Assembly: GCF_029868855.1 (NCBI RefSeq)
Contig: NZ_JARWOV010000088.1
Coordinates: forward strand, 25,521-89,520
Direction of reading: 5' to 3'
DNA from: Nocardia carnea
GTDB taxonomy: Bacteria > Actinomycetota > Actinomycetes > Mycobacteriales > Mycobacteriaceae
Length of the DNA stretch: 64,000 bases
Below the pieces are notes generated by a model, which worked only from the letters and a program-made list of their open reading frames with translations, searched no databases and was not told the DNA's origin. Of this stretch, positions 17,501-25,524 are shown one piece after another. Numbering within the stretch: the first letter of the stretch is position 1; the number at the start of each line of letters is the position of its first letter. The position numbers and the translations under genes are program-made.

Positions 17501-19231
17501 ATGCCGCAGTTCGAAGATTCCCAGCAAATCGTCTCCACGCTCGCGGAAGGTGAGGTGCTGCGACTCGACGCCCAAGCCGTCGACTACGCGATCGTCGCGC
17601 TCTATTTCGTGTTCGTCCTCGGTATCGGCCTGCTGGCCCGCCAACGCATCTCGTCGAGTATGGACTTCTTCCTGTCCGGGCGTTCACTGCCCGCCTGGGT
17701 GACGGGTCTGGCGTTCATCTCGGCCAATCTGGGTGCGGTCGAGATCATGGGTATGTCGGCCAACGGCGCAGAATACGGATTCCCCGCCTTCCACTACTTC
17801 TGGATCGGCGCGGTGCCGGCCATGCTCTTCCTGGGCGTGGTGATGATGCCGTTCTACTACGGCTCGAAGGTGCGCAGCGTGCCGGAGTTCATGCGGCGCC
17901 GCTTCGGTACCGGTGCGCATCTGGTGAACGCGCTCAGTTTCGCGGTCGCCCAGGTACTCATCGCCGGTGTCAACCTGTACCTGCTCGGCACCATCCTGAA
18001 TGTGCTGCTGGGCTGGCCGCTGTGGGTCGCGGTGATCGCGGCGGCAGTGATCGTGCTCTCCTACATCACCCTCGGTGGCCTGTCGGCGGCGATCTACAAC
18101 GAGGTGCTGCAATTCTTCGTCATCGTGGCCGCCCTGCTGCCGCTCACCCTGATCGGCCTGCACCGAGTGGGCGGCTGGTCCGGGTTGCAGGACAAGGTGG
18201 CGGCCTCCCCCGGCGGCCCCGAACAGCTGGATTCCTGGCCCGGTAACGCCCTGTCCGGATTCGCCAACGATTTCCTGTCCATCCTCGGCATCGTCTTCGG
18301 CCTGGGTTTCGTGCTCTCCTTCGGCTATTGGACCACCAACTTCGTCGAGGTGCAGCGGGCCCTGGCAACACATTCCATCGCCGCCGCCCGGCGCACCCCG
18401 ATCATCGGCGCCTACCCGAAGATCCTGATCCCGCTGATCGTGATCATCCCCGGCATGATCAGCGCCGTGCTGGTACCGCAGATGGCCGAATACAAACAGG
18501 CCGTCACCGCGAACCCGGACGTGGACAGCGATGTCACCTACAACCAGGCGCTGCTGTACCTGATGAAGGAAGTACTGCCCAATGGCCTGCTGGGTGTGGG
18601 GCTGGCGGGTCTGCTGGCGGCCTTCATGGCCGGGATGGCGGCCAATGTCTCGGCCTTCAACACGGTGTTCAGTATCGACCTGTGGCAGCAGTACGTGGTC
18701 AAGGACCGGCCGGATACCTACTACCTGACGGTCGGCCGGCTGGCGACCGTGGGCGCCACCGTCGCGGCGATCTTCACCGCGTTCATCGCGGGCGGGTTCA
18801 GCAACATCATGGACTACCTGCAGACTCTGTTCAGCTTCTTCAACGCACCCTTGTTCGCGACATTCATCCTCGGCATGTTCTGGAAACGGATGACACCGAC
18901 CGCCGGTTGGACGGGTCTGGTGGCCGGTACCGCGATCGCGGTCACCATTTTCGTGCTGAACGAGACGGGCGTGTTCTCGTTGTCGGGGCAGGGCGTCAGC
19001 TTCGTCGCGGCCGGCGCCGCCTTCGTGGTGGATATCCTGGTCAGCGTGGCGGTCACCATGGTGACCGCGCCGAAACCCGCGGCCGAACTCGTGGGGCTGG
19101 TCTATTCGGAGACACCGCGCGAACTGCGCACCGACCCGGAAGCCGCCACCCTGCCCTGGTATCAGCGGCCGGTGCTGCTGGCGGGTATCGCGCTGGTGCT
19201 CGTGATCATCCTCAATATCGCGACCGGATAG
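17501..19231 (+). CDS. sodium:solute symporter family protein (SSS)
   Basis: A 576-residue transporter with about 13 hydrophobic helices. The first conserved helix is YAIVALYFVFVLGIGLLARQR, followed by SSMDFFLSGRSLPAWVTGLAFISANLGAVE, the standard SSS opening. GAGGAG at 17487-17492 lies 8 bp before the ATG. It would import a small solute with Na+; sequence alone does not say whether this is a sugar, carboxylate or amino acid. A small two-helix protein follows 10 bp downstream and is probably an accessory subunit. Confidence 0.93.
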   Translation: MPQFEDSQQIVSTLAEGEVLRLDAQAVDYAIVALYFVFVLGIGLLARQRISSSMDFFLSGRSLPAWVTGLAFISANLGAVEIMGMSANGAEYGFPAFHYFWIGAVPAMLFLGVVMMPFYYGSKVRSVPEFMRRRFGTGAHLVNALSFAVAQVLIAGVNLYLLGTILNVLLGWPLWVAVIAAAVIVLSYITLGGLSAAIYNEVLQFFVIVAALLPLTLIGLHRVGGWSGLQDKVAASPGGPEQLDSWPGNALSGFANDFLSILGIVFGLGFVLSFGYWTTNFVEVQRALATHSIAAARRTPIIGAYPKILIPLIVIIPGMISAVLVPQMAEYKQAVTANPDVDSDVTYNQALLYLMKEVLPNGLLGVGLAGLLAAFMAGMAANVSAFNTVFSIDLWQQYVVKDRPDTYYLTVGRLATVGATVAAIFTAFIAGGFSNIMDYLQTLFSFFNAPLFATFILGMFWKRMTPTAGWTGLVAGTAIAVTIFVLNETGVFSLSGQGVSFVAAGAAFVVDILVSVAVTMVTAPKPAAELVGLVYSETPRELRTDPEAATLPWYQRPVLLAGIALVLVIILNIATG

Positions 19232-19241
19232 GACAACGCCC

Positions 19242-19493
19242 GTGCTCTTCGATATCCGCACCATCGTCGGAGGCCTGCTCGGCCTCTACGGCATCGTCCT
19301 GGTGATCACCGGACTGGTCCACGACACCGCCGCCGAAGAAGCCAAGACCGGCGGCATCAATGTGAACCTGTGGGCGGGTCTGGGCATGCTCGTCGTGGCC
19401 GTCGCCTTCCTGACATGGGCCCGGCTACGTCCGGTGGCTGTCGACCAGCCCGCCCCCGAGACCGAGAGCGAATCGGCGCCCGGCCGGGACTGA
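19242..19493 (+). CDS. small two-helix membrane protein, likely symporter partner
   Basis: An 83-residue protein from GTG 19242 with GGA 8 bp upstream. Two hydrophobic helices (TIVGGLLGLYGIVLVITGLV and LWAGLGMLVVAVAFLTWARL) are separated by a short polar loop, and the tail is acidic. It follows the symporter by 10 bp and ends just before a strong hairpin terminator, so both genes form a transcription unit. Small membrane partners are known for several SSS transporters; a supporting role is inferred. Confidence 0.8.
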   Translation: MLFDIRTIVGGLLGLYGIVLVITGLVHDTAAEEAKTGGINVNLWAGLGMLVVAVAFLTWARLRPVAVDQPAPETESESAPGRD

Positions 19494-19519
19494 TCACGAT
19501 ATTCGACGCCGGAACAGCA

Positions 19520-19550
19520 GCTACCGGTCCGCCCGCAGCGGACCGGTAGC
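19520..19550 (+). terminator. rho-independent-type terminator after symporter operon
   Basis: A perfect 13-bp stem (GCTACCGGTCCGC / GCGGACCGGTAGC) with a 5-base loop, followed by GTTT. It lies 26 bp after the small membrane protein stop. Confidence 0.8.
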
Positions 19551-19573
19551 GTTTCGGACCGGCCGAATCGGTG

Positions 19574-19651
19574 TCAGTCCGGCAGGCCGAGCGCGAAGCC
19601 GACGGCGATGAGCAGGCAACTGACGACTGATACAGCCACGATGATCCACAT
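19574..19651 (-). CDS. possible 25-residue membrane peptide
   Basis: ATG 19651 opens a short frame ending at 19574 that would encode MWIIVAVSVVSCLLIAVGFA plus five more residues (LGLPD), a single hydrophobic helix. There is no clear ribosome binding site. It sits between the symporter terminator and the L,D-transpeptidase gene. The nearly continuous hydrophobic composition makes it more interesting than a random short frame, but it is unsupported otherwise. Confidence 0.3.
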   Translation of the reverse strand: MWIIVAVSVVSCLLIAVGFALGLPD

Positions 19652-19730
19652 CAGCCAAGCGTACGAAATCGCGCGAGCACATCGATGACCGGGTCGGATA
19701 CTCCGGACCTGGCCTGCATCCGCGCTCCGG

Positions 19731-20231
19731 TCAGGGCACCACCTCGACCACATCGCCGGGGTTCAGATAGTGGTATACCGCGACCGCACCCGGTTCGGTC
19801 AACCGGATGCAGCCGTGCGATTCATGCTCCACCGGGCCGATGTGGAAGGCGATATCGCCGTTGAAGAACACCGCGTAGTGCATCGGGGCGTGATGCATGG
19901 TGCTCCAGTGGTACGGGCGCTTGAAGTCCACGTCGAATACCCCGGGCGGGGTCTCGAAGCCGTCCATCCCGTGCGACATCGGCGTCGGCCCGTAGACGAC
20001 CTTGCCGTTGTCCATCAACCAAACCTCGTTCGTGGACAGCCGCAGGCAGGCCCGCGCCGCCGGTGAGCACGGGGCCTGAGCCGGGATGATCGCCGGCACA
20101 CCGGGAACATTGGGCCCGTTGGGCCACAGCGGCTCGGCGAAAGCGGGTGCCGCCGGCGCCAGGATCGCCGCCGCGACCCCGGTGAACGCAGCCATCCGAT
20201 GTAACCGGTGGCGAAAATGTCCGTTGCTCAT
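19731..20231 (-). CDS. secreted L,D-transpeptidase (YkuD domain)
   Basis: A 166-residue secreted enzyme. The N-terminus (basic FRHRLHR, hydrophobic MAAFTGVAAAILAPAAPAFA) is a signal peptide with cleavage near residue 32. The YkuD active-site motif is complete: H130-I-G, then S138-H139-G140-C141-I-R-L, with C141 as nucleophile. It would form 3-3 cross-links or attach proteins in peptidoglycan. It is shorter than mycobacterial LdtA/B and lacks their Ig-like domains. ATG 20231 was chosen because AGAGG lies 10 bp upstream; a longer frame upstream is not signal-like. Confidence 0.92.
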   Translation of the reverse strand: MSNGHFRHRLHRMAAFTGVAAAILAPAAPAFAEPLWPNGPNVPGVPAIIPAQAPCSPAARACLRLSTNEVWLMDNGKVVYGPTPMSHGMDGFETPPGVFDVDFKRPYHWSTMHHAPMHYAVFFNGDIAFHIGPVEHESHGCIRLTEPGAVAVYHYLNPGDVVEVVP

Positions 20232-20401
20232 CTCGTACCGACCTCTTTTCTCGATCCGCCGCCGATCCGGCGGGGCCAGCAAATCCAGAGCGAAGATCAA
20301 GAGAACTATTCGACGGTACTGAAGTTCGATGACTCATGGGCCGCATTCGCCGTAGACTCGCCGATTCCGGCAGGAAATCCGCGGCGGATACGGCCCACCG
20401 A

Positions 20402-21700
20402 TCAGGCCACGCTCCAGCTGTCGGAGGCTGCGCCACGTCGCCGGATACGCCGTCGGCGCTGGTAGAACACCTCCTCCACCGAGACATTGGGCACCTCTTC
20501 GACGATCCCGGTGAGCCGGTCGCCGAGCTCGAGTTCCGCGATCCGCCGATGCAATCCGGCGCGCCGCTCCGCTGGGAGCTGCGCCCACACCACGCCGATC
20601 CGTCGCTGGGCAGCGATATCGGCCACCGCGAGCAAACGCAGCAGCGGCGGCCAGAGATCGTCCGCGTTGGCCACCGACGGCAGCTCGGCAATCCGTTCGA
20701 CAGGCATCCGCGCCACCAGTCCCACGACGAAACGCTGAACCTCGTGATGCGTATTGCCGGCCAGGACCAGCAGTCCCTTCCACGGACCGGTGTCGAATGC
20801 CACGACCAGGGATTCGACGATCGCCGTCAGCGCGGCCGTATTGGCGAAGATCGGGTTCATCGACAGCTGCCGCAGGGCCGGGCCGTGGAGTTTCGATACG
20901 AAGGTCATCAACTCCGGCGCCGCACCCTTCTGGATGACGTGCGCCGCCAGTTTTCCGAGCGATTCCGGAGAGGTTCGGGCGAGCAGCACATCACCGACCT
21001 CGCCGACCACATCGTCCTCGGCGCGCGAGAGCAGCGAGATCGCGGCCTCCTGCAACTCGGGCGAACCGTTCACCACCGTATCCATCATGCGCGGAATCCG
21101 TTGCGAGGTCCCGTGCAGCAATTGCCGCAGAATTCGGCTGATCGCGGGCGAGGAATAGGCGTAGGCGGCGGAAAAGAGCACGCCTTCGTCATCCATGGTC
21201 CCGAACTCGAATGCCTCGATCAGCCGCGGCGAGGCGTATTCGAGGAAAGGCCCGGCCGTGATGTGGTCACGGCGGCGCAGTACCTCGTTCAGAATCTCCA
21301 CCAGCGGTTCGGACGCCATGATGTCGCCCAGCTCGCCCAGGGCTTTGGGGTCGACGTACGGCGTGCAGGACGCGGCGTACTCGGTCTTGAGCATGGTGAG
21401 CGTTTCGGCCGCCGCGTCCGGATAGTCGACGCCGACCGCGCCGGCCGCGCGGCCGGTCATCATGGGCGGCACCACCCGTTGCACCAGAGGTATCGAGATG
21501 GTGAGCGGAATGATCGGAATCAGTCGCCCGATCCGCTTGAACATCTCACCGTGGTACTCGTAGATCCGGCCCGAGATCCGTTTCTCCAGCTCGTGCAGAT
21601 GCTGAGGACCGAGCCGTTCGAGATAAGCGATCCGTTCGACCGGAACATGCAGCGTACGCGCCAGCAGAATCATCTGCGCGCGGGTTACCAGGTCGCTCAT
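20402..21700 (-). CDS. conserved hypothetical protein, helical
   Basis: A 432-residue protein I cannot assign. It is largely alpha-helical with repeated short helices rich in Leu, Ala and Val, reminiscent of HEAT-like or MgtE N-domain repeats, for example VPVERIAYLERLGPQHLHEL and EVQRFVVGLVARMPVERIAEL. One segment (RLIPIIPLTISIPLVQRVVPP) is hydrophobic and could insert in or touch a membrane. The C-terminus is a basic run (QRRRRIRRRG). Its ATG overlaps the stop of the 74-residue gene upstream by 4 bases, so the two form an operon. Confidence 0.85.
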   Translation of the reverse strand: MSDLVTRAQMILLARTLHVPVERIAYLERLGPQHLHELEKRISGRIYEYHGEMFKRIGRLIPIIPLTISIPLVQRVVPPMMTGRAAGAVGVDYPDAAAETLTMLKTEYAASCTPYVDPKALGELGDIMASEPLVEILNEVLRRRDHITAGPFLEYASPRLIEAFEFGTMDDEGVLFSAAYAYSSPAISRILRQLLHGTSQRIPRMMDTVVNGSPELQEAAISLLSRAEDDVVGEVGDVLLARTSPESLGKLAAHVIQKGAAPELMTFVSKLHGPALRQLSMNPIFANTAALTAIVESLVVAFDTGPWKGLLVLAGNTHHEVQRFVVGLVARMPVERIAELPSVANADDLWPPLLRLLAVADIAAQRRIGVVWAQLPAERRAGLHRRIAELELGDRLTGIVEEVPNVSVEEVFYQRRRRIRRRGAASDSWSVA

Positions 21701-21921
21701 CCTTCGAGTAGATCCCCGAACATGATCCGGCGGGTGATCGCCTTGAACGGCGGCGGGAAGAACCGGATCATCCCGTTGACAGCTTCGATGAGTAGTTCCT
21801 TCTCCATTTTCTGGGTATTCCGGAACAGTCCGAGCAGATCCTCGATCTCCTGATCGGAGAGCATCTCCGAGGCTGCGGTGGGTCCGTTCAGTTCGCGGAC
21901 GAGTTCGGTCTTGGCACTCAT
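21697..21921 (-). CDS. small conserved hypothetical protein, first gene of pair
   Basis: A 74-residue acidic, helical protein (SDQEIEDLLGLFRNTQKMEKELLIEAVNGMIRFFPPPFKAITRRIMFGDLLEG). The longer frame upstream to 22029 is not protein-like. AGGAG lies 4 bp before ATG 21921. The stop overlaps the start of the 432-residue partner (ATGA). The size and coupling suggest a regulatory or adaptor subunit. No known domain is recognised. Confidence 0.75.
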   Translation of the reverse strand: MSAKTELVRELNGPTAASEMLSDQEIEDLLGLFRNTQKMEKELLIEAVNGMIRFFPPPFKAITRRIMFGDLLEG

Positions 21922-22375
21922 TCTGCTCCTGTGTCTCACTCGCGGGCCGGCAGCCGCGAAACCACCGCCGATCCCGTGTATTACCCGCACGACGATATGC
22001 CGAATCCTCATGACCGTAAGGGCATTCACATCTGGTGTTACCTGCCTGCAATTTGTCGTGCCTCACATCATGCGGGGGTATGTGTGACGCTACCGGAGGA
22101 TTCCATTACTGCCTCCCGGGGCGCCGGCCCGCGCCCGTGCCGGACACGGTTCCCGGTAGCAGGCATGCGCGACGTCCGCGTGGTGGCAGCGGCCGCGCGG
22201 CCCCGCACAGCGCGGCCGGCCCGGGAGAATCCACTGGTGTCGGCGGTGCATCCCGAGCGCGGGCTCCCGGGATGCGGTGTCCAACCGGTGGCCGCGTAGA
22301 TATCTGCCGACGGACGGCCGCCGATCTGCCCGGACAACAACGGTCCGGACCCGCCGGACGGACGATCGCGCTCCC
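21922..22375. other. intergenic region, 454 bases
   Basis: No convincing gene on either strand. The part near 21960-22090 is relatively AT-rich (around GTATTACCCGCACG and GCATTCACATCTGGTG) and probably contains the promoter of the leftward hypothetical gene pair. The remainder is GC-rich and featureless apart from the end of the hydrolase operon. Confidence 0.4.
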
Positions 22376-23371
22376 CTATACCGAAGCCCGGTCCGGCCGG
22401 TCGGCCGCGAGATGCCGGCGCAGGAACATCAGCTGATGGCGGACTGCCGGTTCGAAGAACGTATTGCCCGGCCAGACCCCGAAATGGTCGCAGGGGTAGT
22501 GCCGGACCTCGGCCCGCGCAGCGAAGGCGGCCTTCGCCGCGGCCTCCGGGGGCGCACCGCGGTCGAAATCGGCGATCTGCACCAGAATCGGCAGTTGCAG
22601 CCCGGCGGCCGCCCGGGCCGGGCGGTAGCCGGCCAGCTGTACCAGCACATTCGCGTCGATTTCGTTCCGCCAGGTGGGTCCGGCCAGGGCGCGGTACGAC
22701 TCGTACCAGCCTTCCAGCGCCAGCGCCGCCGCTTCTCCGGGCCGGCCGACCAGCGGGATGAGGCCCGGCCCGCCGGTCACCGCGTCCAGCTGCCGTCGCA
22801 CCGCGGTGCGGGCACCCCGCAGTGTGGCCGCGACCCCGCCGGATCGGATGGCCAGCGCGGCCGCGGCGCGGCCGTCCACCAGCGGTGTCAGCGAGACGAC
22901 CGCGGCGAGCGCGGCCCGCGCGGTGGACGTTTTCTCCGGGGCGTGCCGGGCAGCCGCGGCCGCCGCGAAGACATGGCCACCGGACAACGAGACACCCCAC
23001 AGCACGATGCGGCGCGAGTCGACCCCCGGTAGTTCGGCGGCCGCGGCTACCGCCGCCCGGTAGTCGGCGAGCTGATCGGCCATCCGGACCCGCTGCCGGG
23101 GGTGGCCGCCGCTGGCACCGAAGTACCGGAAATCGAAGGCGAGTACGTCGATTCCCGCGGCGGCGTAGGCACGGGCGAACGGTTCGAGACCGGAATCCTT
23201 GGTTCCGCCGAAACCGTGCGCCATCACCGCGACCGGCCGGCCGGCCGGGCCTTCCAGCTCGGCCGAACCGGCCGCGAAATACCAGGCGCGGCACCGGACG
23301 CCGCCGGAAACGAAGGTCAGTTCGGCGGGTCCGGCCGCAGCGGCCGATTCAGGGGTGTGATGCAGCGTCAT
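22376..23371 (-). CDS. alpha/beta hydrolase, esterase-like
   Basis: A 331-residue cytoplasmic alpha/beta hydrolase. It shows the oxyanion motif MAHGFGGTKDSG, nucleophile elbow WGVSLSGG and catalytic histidine CDHFGVWPG, with an acidic residue in QIADFDRG before it. The last 23 bases of the TetR gene overlap its start, so it is the third gene of the operon monooxygenase-TetR-hydrolase. An attractive role is cleavage of an ester or lactone made by the upstream flavin monooxygenase, but this is inference from the operon. Confidence 0.9.
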   Translation of the reverse strand: MTLHHTPESAAAAGPAELTFVSGGVRCRAWYFAAGSAELEGPAGRPVAVMAHGFGGTKDSGLEPFARAYAAAGIDVLAFDFRYFGASGGHPRQRVRMADQLADYRAAVAAAAELPGVDSRRIVLWGVSLSGGHVFAAAAAARHAPEKTSTARAALAAVVSLTPLVDGRAAAALAIRSGGVAATLRGARTAVRRQLDAVTGGPGLIPLVGRPGEAAALALEGWYESYRALAGPTWRNEIDANVLVQLAGYRPARAAAGLQLPILVQIADFDRGAPPEAAAKAAFAARAEVRHYPCDHFGVWPGNTFFEPAVRHQLMFLRRHLAADRPDRASV

Positions 23372-24008
23372 GACGGTTCCTCGCGGTGGCGGGTTCGGCG
23401 GGTGCGTAGATCGAGCGCAGCCAGACCGTGACCACCGATTCGATATAGCGTTCCCGGTCGAGCTCCGTCCCCGAGGTCAGGCGCTCGAGCAGTCGTTCGT
23501 TGAGCAGGAGCAGGACATCGGCGAGGGTGGCCGCGTCACCGCCGGTGGGGGCGCGGCCCGCCCGGCGTTCGTCCTCGATCATGGCCGCTATCGAAGGGAT
23601 GAAGGCTTGGCGCTCGGCTTCCCAGATCTCGCGTACCGCCGGCGAGGCGCTGCGCGCGTCCAGGACGGCGCTGTAGAGGTGCCGGTGCCGGTCCCAGAAA
23701 TCGACCAGCCCGCGGATCGTGCGTTCGATGCGGTCGGCCGGTTCCCCGGGGCCGACGAGAATATCGTTGACCGCGAACACTTCCTGGTAGATGTCCTCCA
23801 GGGCGGCTCCGACGGCGGCTGCCTTGTTCTCGAAATAGAAATAGAAGGCCGAGCGGGTCAGCCCGGCCCGCCGGGAGATCTCGGCGATATCGACGGCCTC
23901 GAGCCGGCCCCCGTTATCGCGCAGCAGTTCGTCCAGCGCCACCAGCAGAGCCTCCCGGCGCTGTTCGCCGCGCGGAGGTCCGCGCCGGTCGGTACGCGAG
24001 CGGACCAT
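23349..24008 (-). CDS. TetR family transcriptional regulator
   Basis: A 219-residue TetR regulator. The DNA-binding domain is at about 15-62 (REALLVALDELLRDNGGRLEAVDIAEISRRAGLTRSAFYFYFENKAAAVGAAL, shortened here by the reader's eye to its helix-turn-helix SRRAGLTRSAFYFYFENK). ATG 24008 overlaps the monooxygenase TGA (TGATG). The frame stays open upstream but overlaps that gene. As a cistron within the operon it should autoregulate, probably through the paired TGAC-N4-GTCA sites at 25396-25442. Confidence 0.9.
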   Translation of the reverse strand: MVRSRTDRRGPPRGEQRREALLVALDELLRDNGGRLEAVDIAEISRRAGLTRSAFYFYFENKAAAVGAALEDIYQEVFAVNDILVGPGEPADRIERTIRGLVDFWDRHRHLYSAVLDARSASPAVREIWEAERQAFIPSIAAMIEDERRAGRAPTGGDAATLADVLLLLNERLLERLTSGTELDRERYIESVVTVWLRSIYAPAEPATARNRHDAASHP

Positions 24009-25351
24009 CAGCGGGCCTGCCCGGCCGGCTGCCGACCGTGTTCGCGGGCCCGGCGCAGGCCGGCCGGCAGTTCGGTGCGCCGCAGATCGCGTTCGTAGAC
24101 GAAGTAGTCCAGTTGCTGCGTATGCCGGGGGCGGTCCACGACGTGACCGGTGAAGCGACGACGGTCCTCCTCGATGACCCGCAGCATCGTTTCCGCCGAC
24201 GGCGGCCGGTAGTACCCGGCCGCGTAGGCGGCGACCAGCCGGGCCTGGCATTCCACGAACGGGAACAGGGTGGGGAACGGCTGTGCGAAACCGACGAACG
24301 CGAGATTGTCCACGCCGGGTTTGAAGATGCGTTTGTACAGGGCGATCCGGTTGTCCGGTGCGCTGATGAATTCGGGGTCGAAGAACGGGAAGGTGATGTT
24401 GTAGCCGGTGCAGTAGATGATGACGTCGAAATCTTTGTGCGTCCCGTCGGTGAAATGCACGGTGGCGCCGTCGAGCCGGCTCACATCGGGTTTGGCCACC
24501 ACATCCCCCGAGCCCAGCCGCAGCGGCAGTTCCACGGATTGGGTGGGGTGCGCCTCGAAGAACTTGTGGTTCGGTGCGGGCAGCCCGTATTTCACCGGGT
24601 CACCCGAGATATAGGGGGTGAAGGTTTGGACGAGTTTGCGCTGCCAGGACAGCGGAACGTAGGGCACCGTGCGGAAATAACGGTCCGCCGGGGTGCCCGC
24701 GAAATACTTCGGCACCACCCACGCGCTGGACCGGGTGGAAAGCCAGACGTCGTTGTCCATTGCCCGCGAGGACAGTTCGACGGCGATATCGGCGGCGCTG
24801 TTGCCGATGCCCACGATCAGGATGCGCTTACCGTAGAGGTTCAGCGGGGTCCGCGGATCGATATAGGCGTGGGAGTGGATGGCCTGGCCGGTGAATTCGC
24901 CCGGGAAATCCGGGAACCGGGGATCCCAATGGTGGCCGTTGGCGACGACCAATAGGTCGAACTTCCGGATCTCGCCGCTCTCGGTCCCGATTTCCCAGCC
25001 GTCGGCGACCGGGCGGGCGTGCCGGACGCCGTTGCCGAATTCGATGGACCGTTCGAGATCGAACGCCGCGGCATAGCCGTCCAGGTATTCCTTGATCAGG
25101 CTGTGGTGCGGGAAATCGGGATAGGAATCCGGCATCGGATAGTCCCGGAACGACAGCTGGTACTTCGAGGTATCGATATGCAGTGATCGGTACGCGCTGG
25201 AATGCCCGTTCGGATTACCGAAGGCCCAGTTACCGCCGATCCGGTCCGAGGACTCGAAGCAGGTGTAGGGGATCCCGTAGTCGCCGAGCATTTTTCCGGT
25301 GGTCAAACCGCTGATTCCGGCCCCGATGACCGCGACGGTGGGTTTCGGCAT
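24008..25351 (-). CDS. flavin-containing monooxygenase (class B)
   Basis: A 447-residue class B flavoprotein monooxygenase. The FAD Rossmann motif GAGISGL lies near residues 10-16, the NADPH motif GIGNSAAD in the middle, and the FMO signature reads F-T-G-Q-A-I-H-S-H-A-Y. Its last residue is Tyr, whereas Baeyer-Villiger enzymes usually have Trp, so it is formally FMO-like. The C-terminal IYCTGYN motif is also present. ATG 25351 is preceded by GGAGG. It is the first gene of an operon with a TetR and a hydrolase, divergent from an alcohol dehydrogenase. Baeyer-Villiger activity is possible but unproved. Confidence 0.92.
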   Translation of the reverse strand: MPKPTVAVIGAGISGLTTGKMLGDYGIPYTCFESSDRIGGNWAFGNPNGHSSAYRSLHIDTSKYQLSFRDYPMPDSYPDFPHHSLIKEYLDGYAAAFDLERSIEFGNGVRHARPVADGWEIGTESGEIRKFDLLVVANGHHWDPRFPDFPGEFTGQAIHSHAYIDPRTPLNLYGKRILIVGIGNSAADIAVELSSRAMDNDVWLSTRSSAWVVPKYFAGTPADRYFRTVPYVPLSWQRKLVQTFTPYISGDPVKYGLPAPNHKFFEAHPTQSVELPLRLGSGDVVAKPDVSRLDGATVHFTDGTHKDFDVIIYCTGYNITFPFFDPEFISAPDNRIALYKRIFKPGVDNLAFVGFAQPFPTLFPFVECQARLVAAYAAGYYRPPSAETMLRVIEEDRRRFTGHVVDRPRHTQQLDYFVYERDLRRTELPAGLRRAREHGRQPAGQAR

Positions 25352-25395
25352 ACGACCTCCTGCGTGTTCCGCCGTGGGGCGGAGACCAACCGGCA

Positions 25396-25442
25396 GTGAC
25401 ACCGGTCACACGCACAATAGGATCCCGTTTGACGTGTGTCAA
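25396..25442. promoter_or_regulatory. paired palindromes, probable TetR operators in divergent promoter
   Basis: Two sites share TGAC-N4-GTCA: GTGAC (25396-25400) with GTCAC (25405-25409), and TTGAC (25429-25433) with GTCAA (25438-25442). Their centres are 33 bp apart, about three helical turns, between the divergent monooxygenase and alcohol dehydrogenase genes. The TetR of the monooxygenase operon is the likely ligand (inference). Confidence 0.6.
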
Positions 25443-25524
25443 GAAAAATCGACCCTTGTCAGTATCCGGCTCCCGGCCTACTTTGTGAGGCACGTCATAA
25501 CGGCCGGTCCCCGGAGGAAATCCC

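Noticed and set aside
17684..19264. 526-codon open frame opposite the sodium:solute symporter
   Set aside because: Its hydrophilic His/Gln/Asp-rich composition mirrors the hydrophobic codons of the transporter, whose helices are clear.
20336..21853. 505-codon open frame opposite the hypothetical gene pair
   Set aside because: The minus-strand frames overlap neatly (ATGA) and have normal protein composition; the plus-strand frame is Arg/His/Gln-rich.
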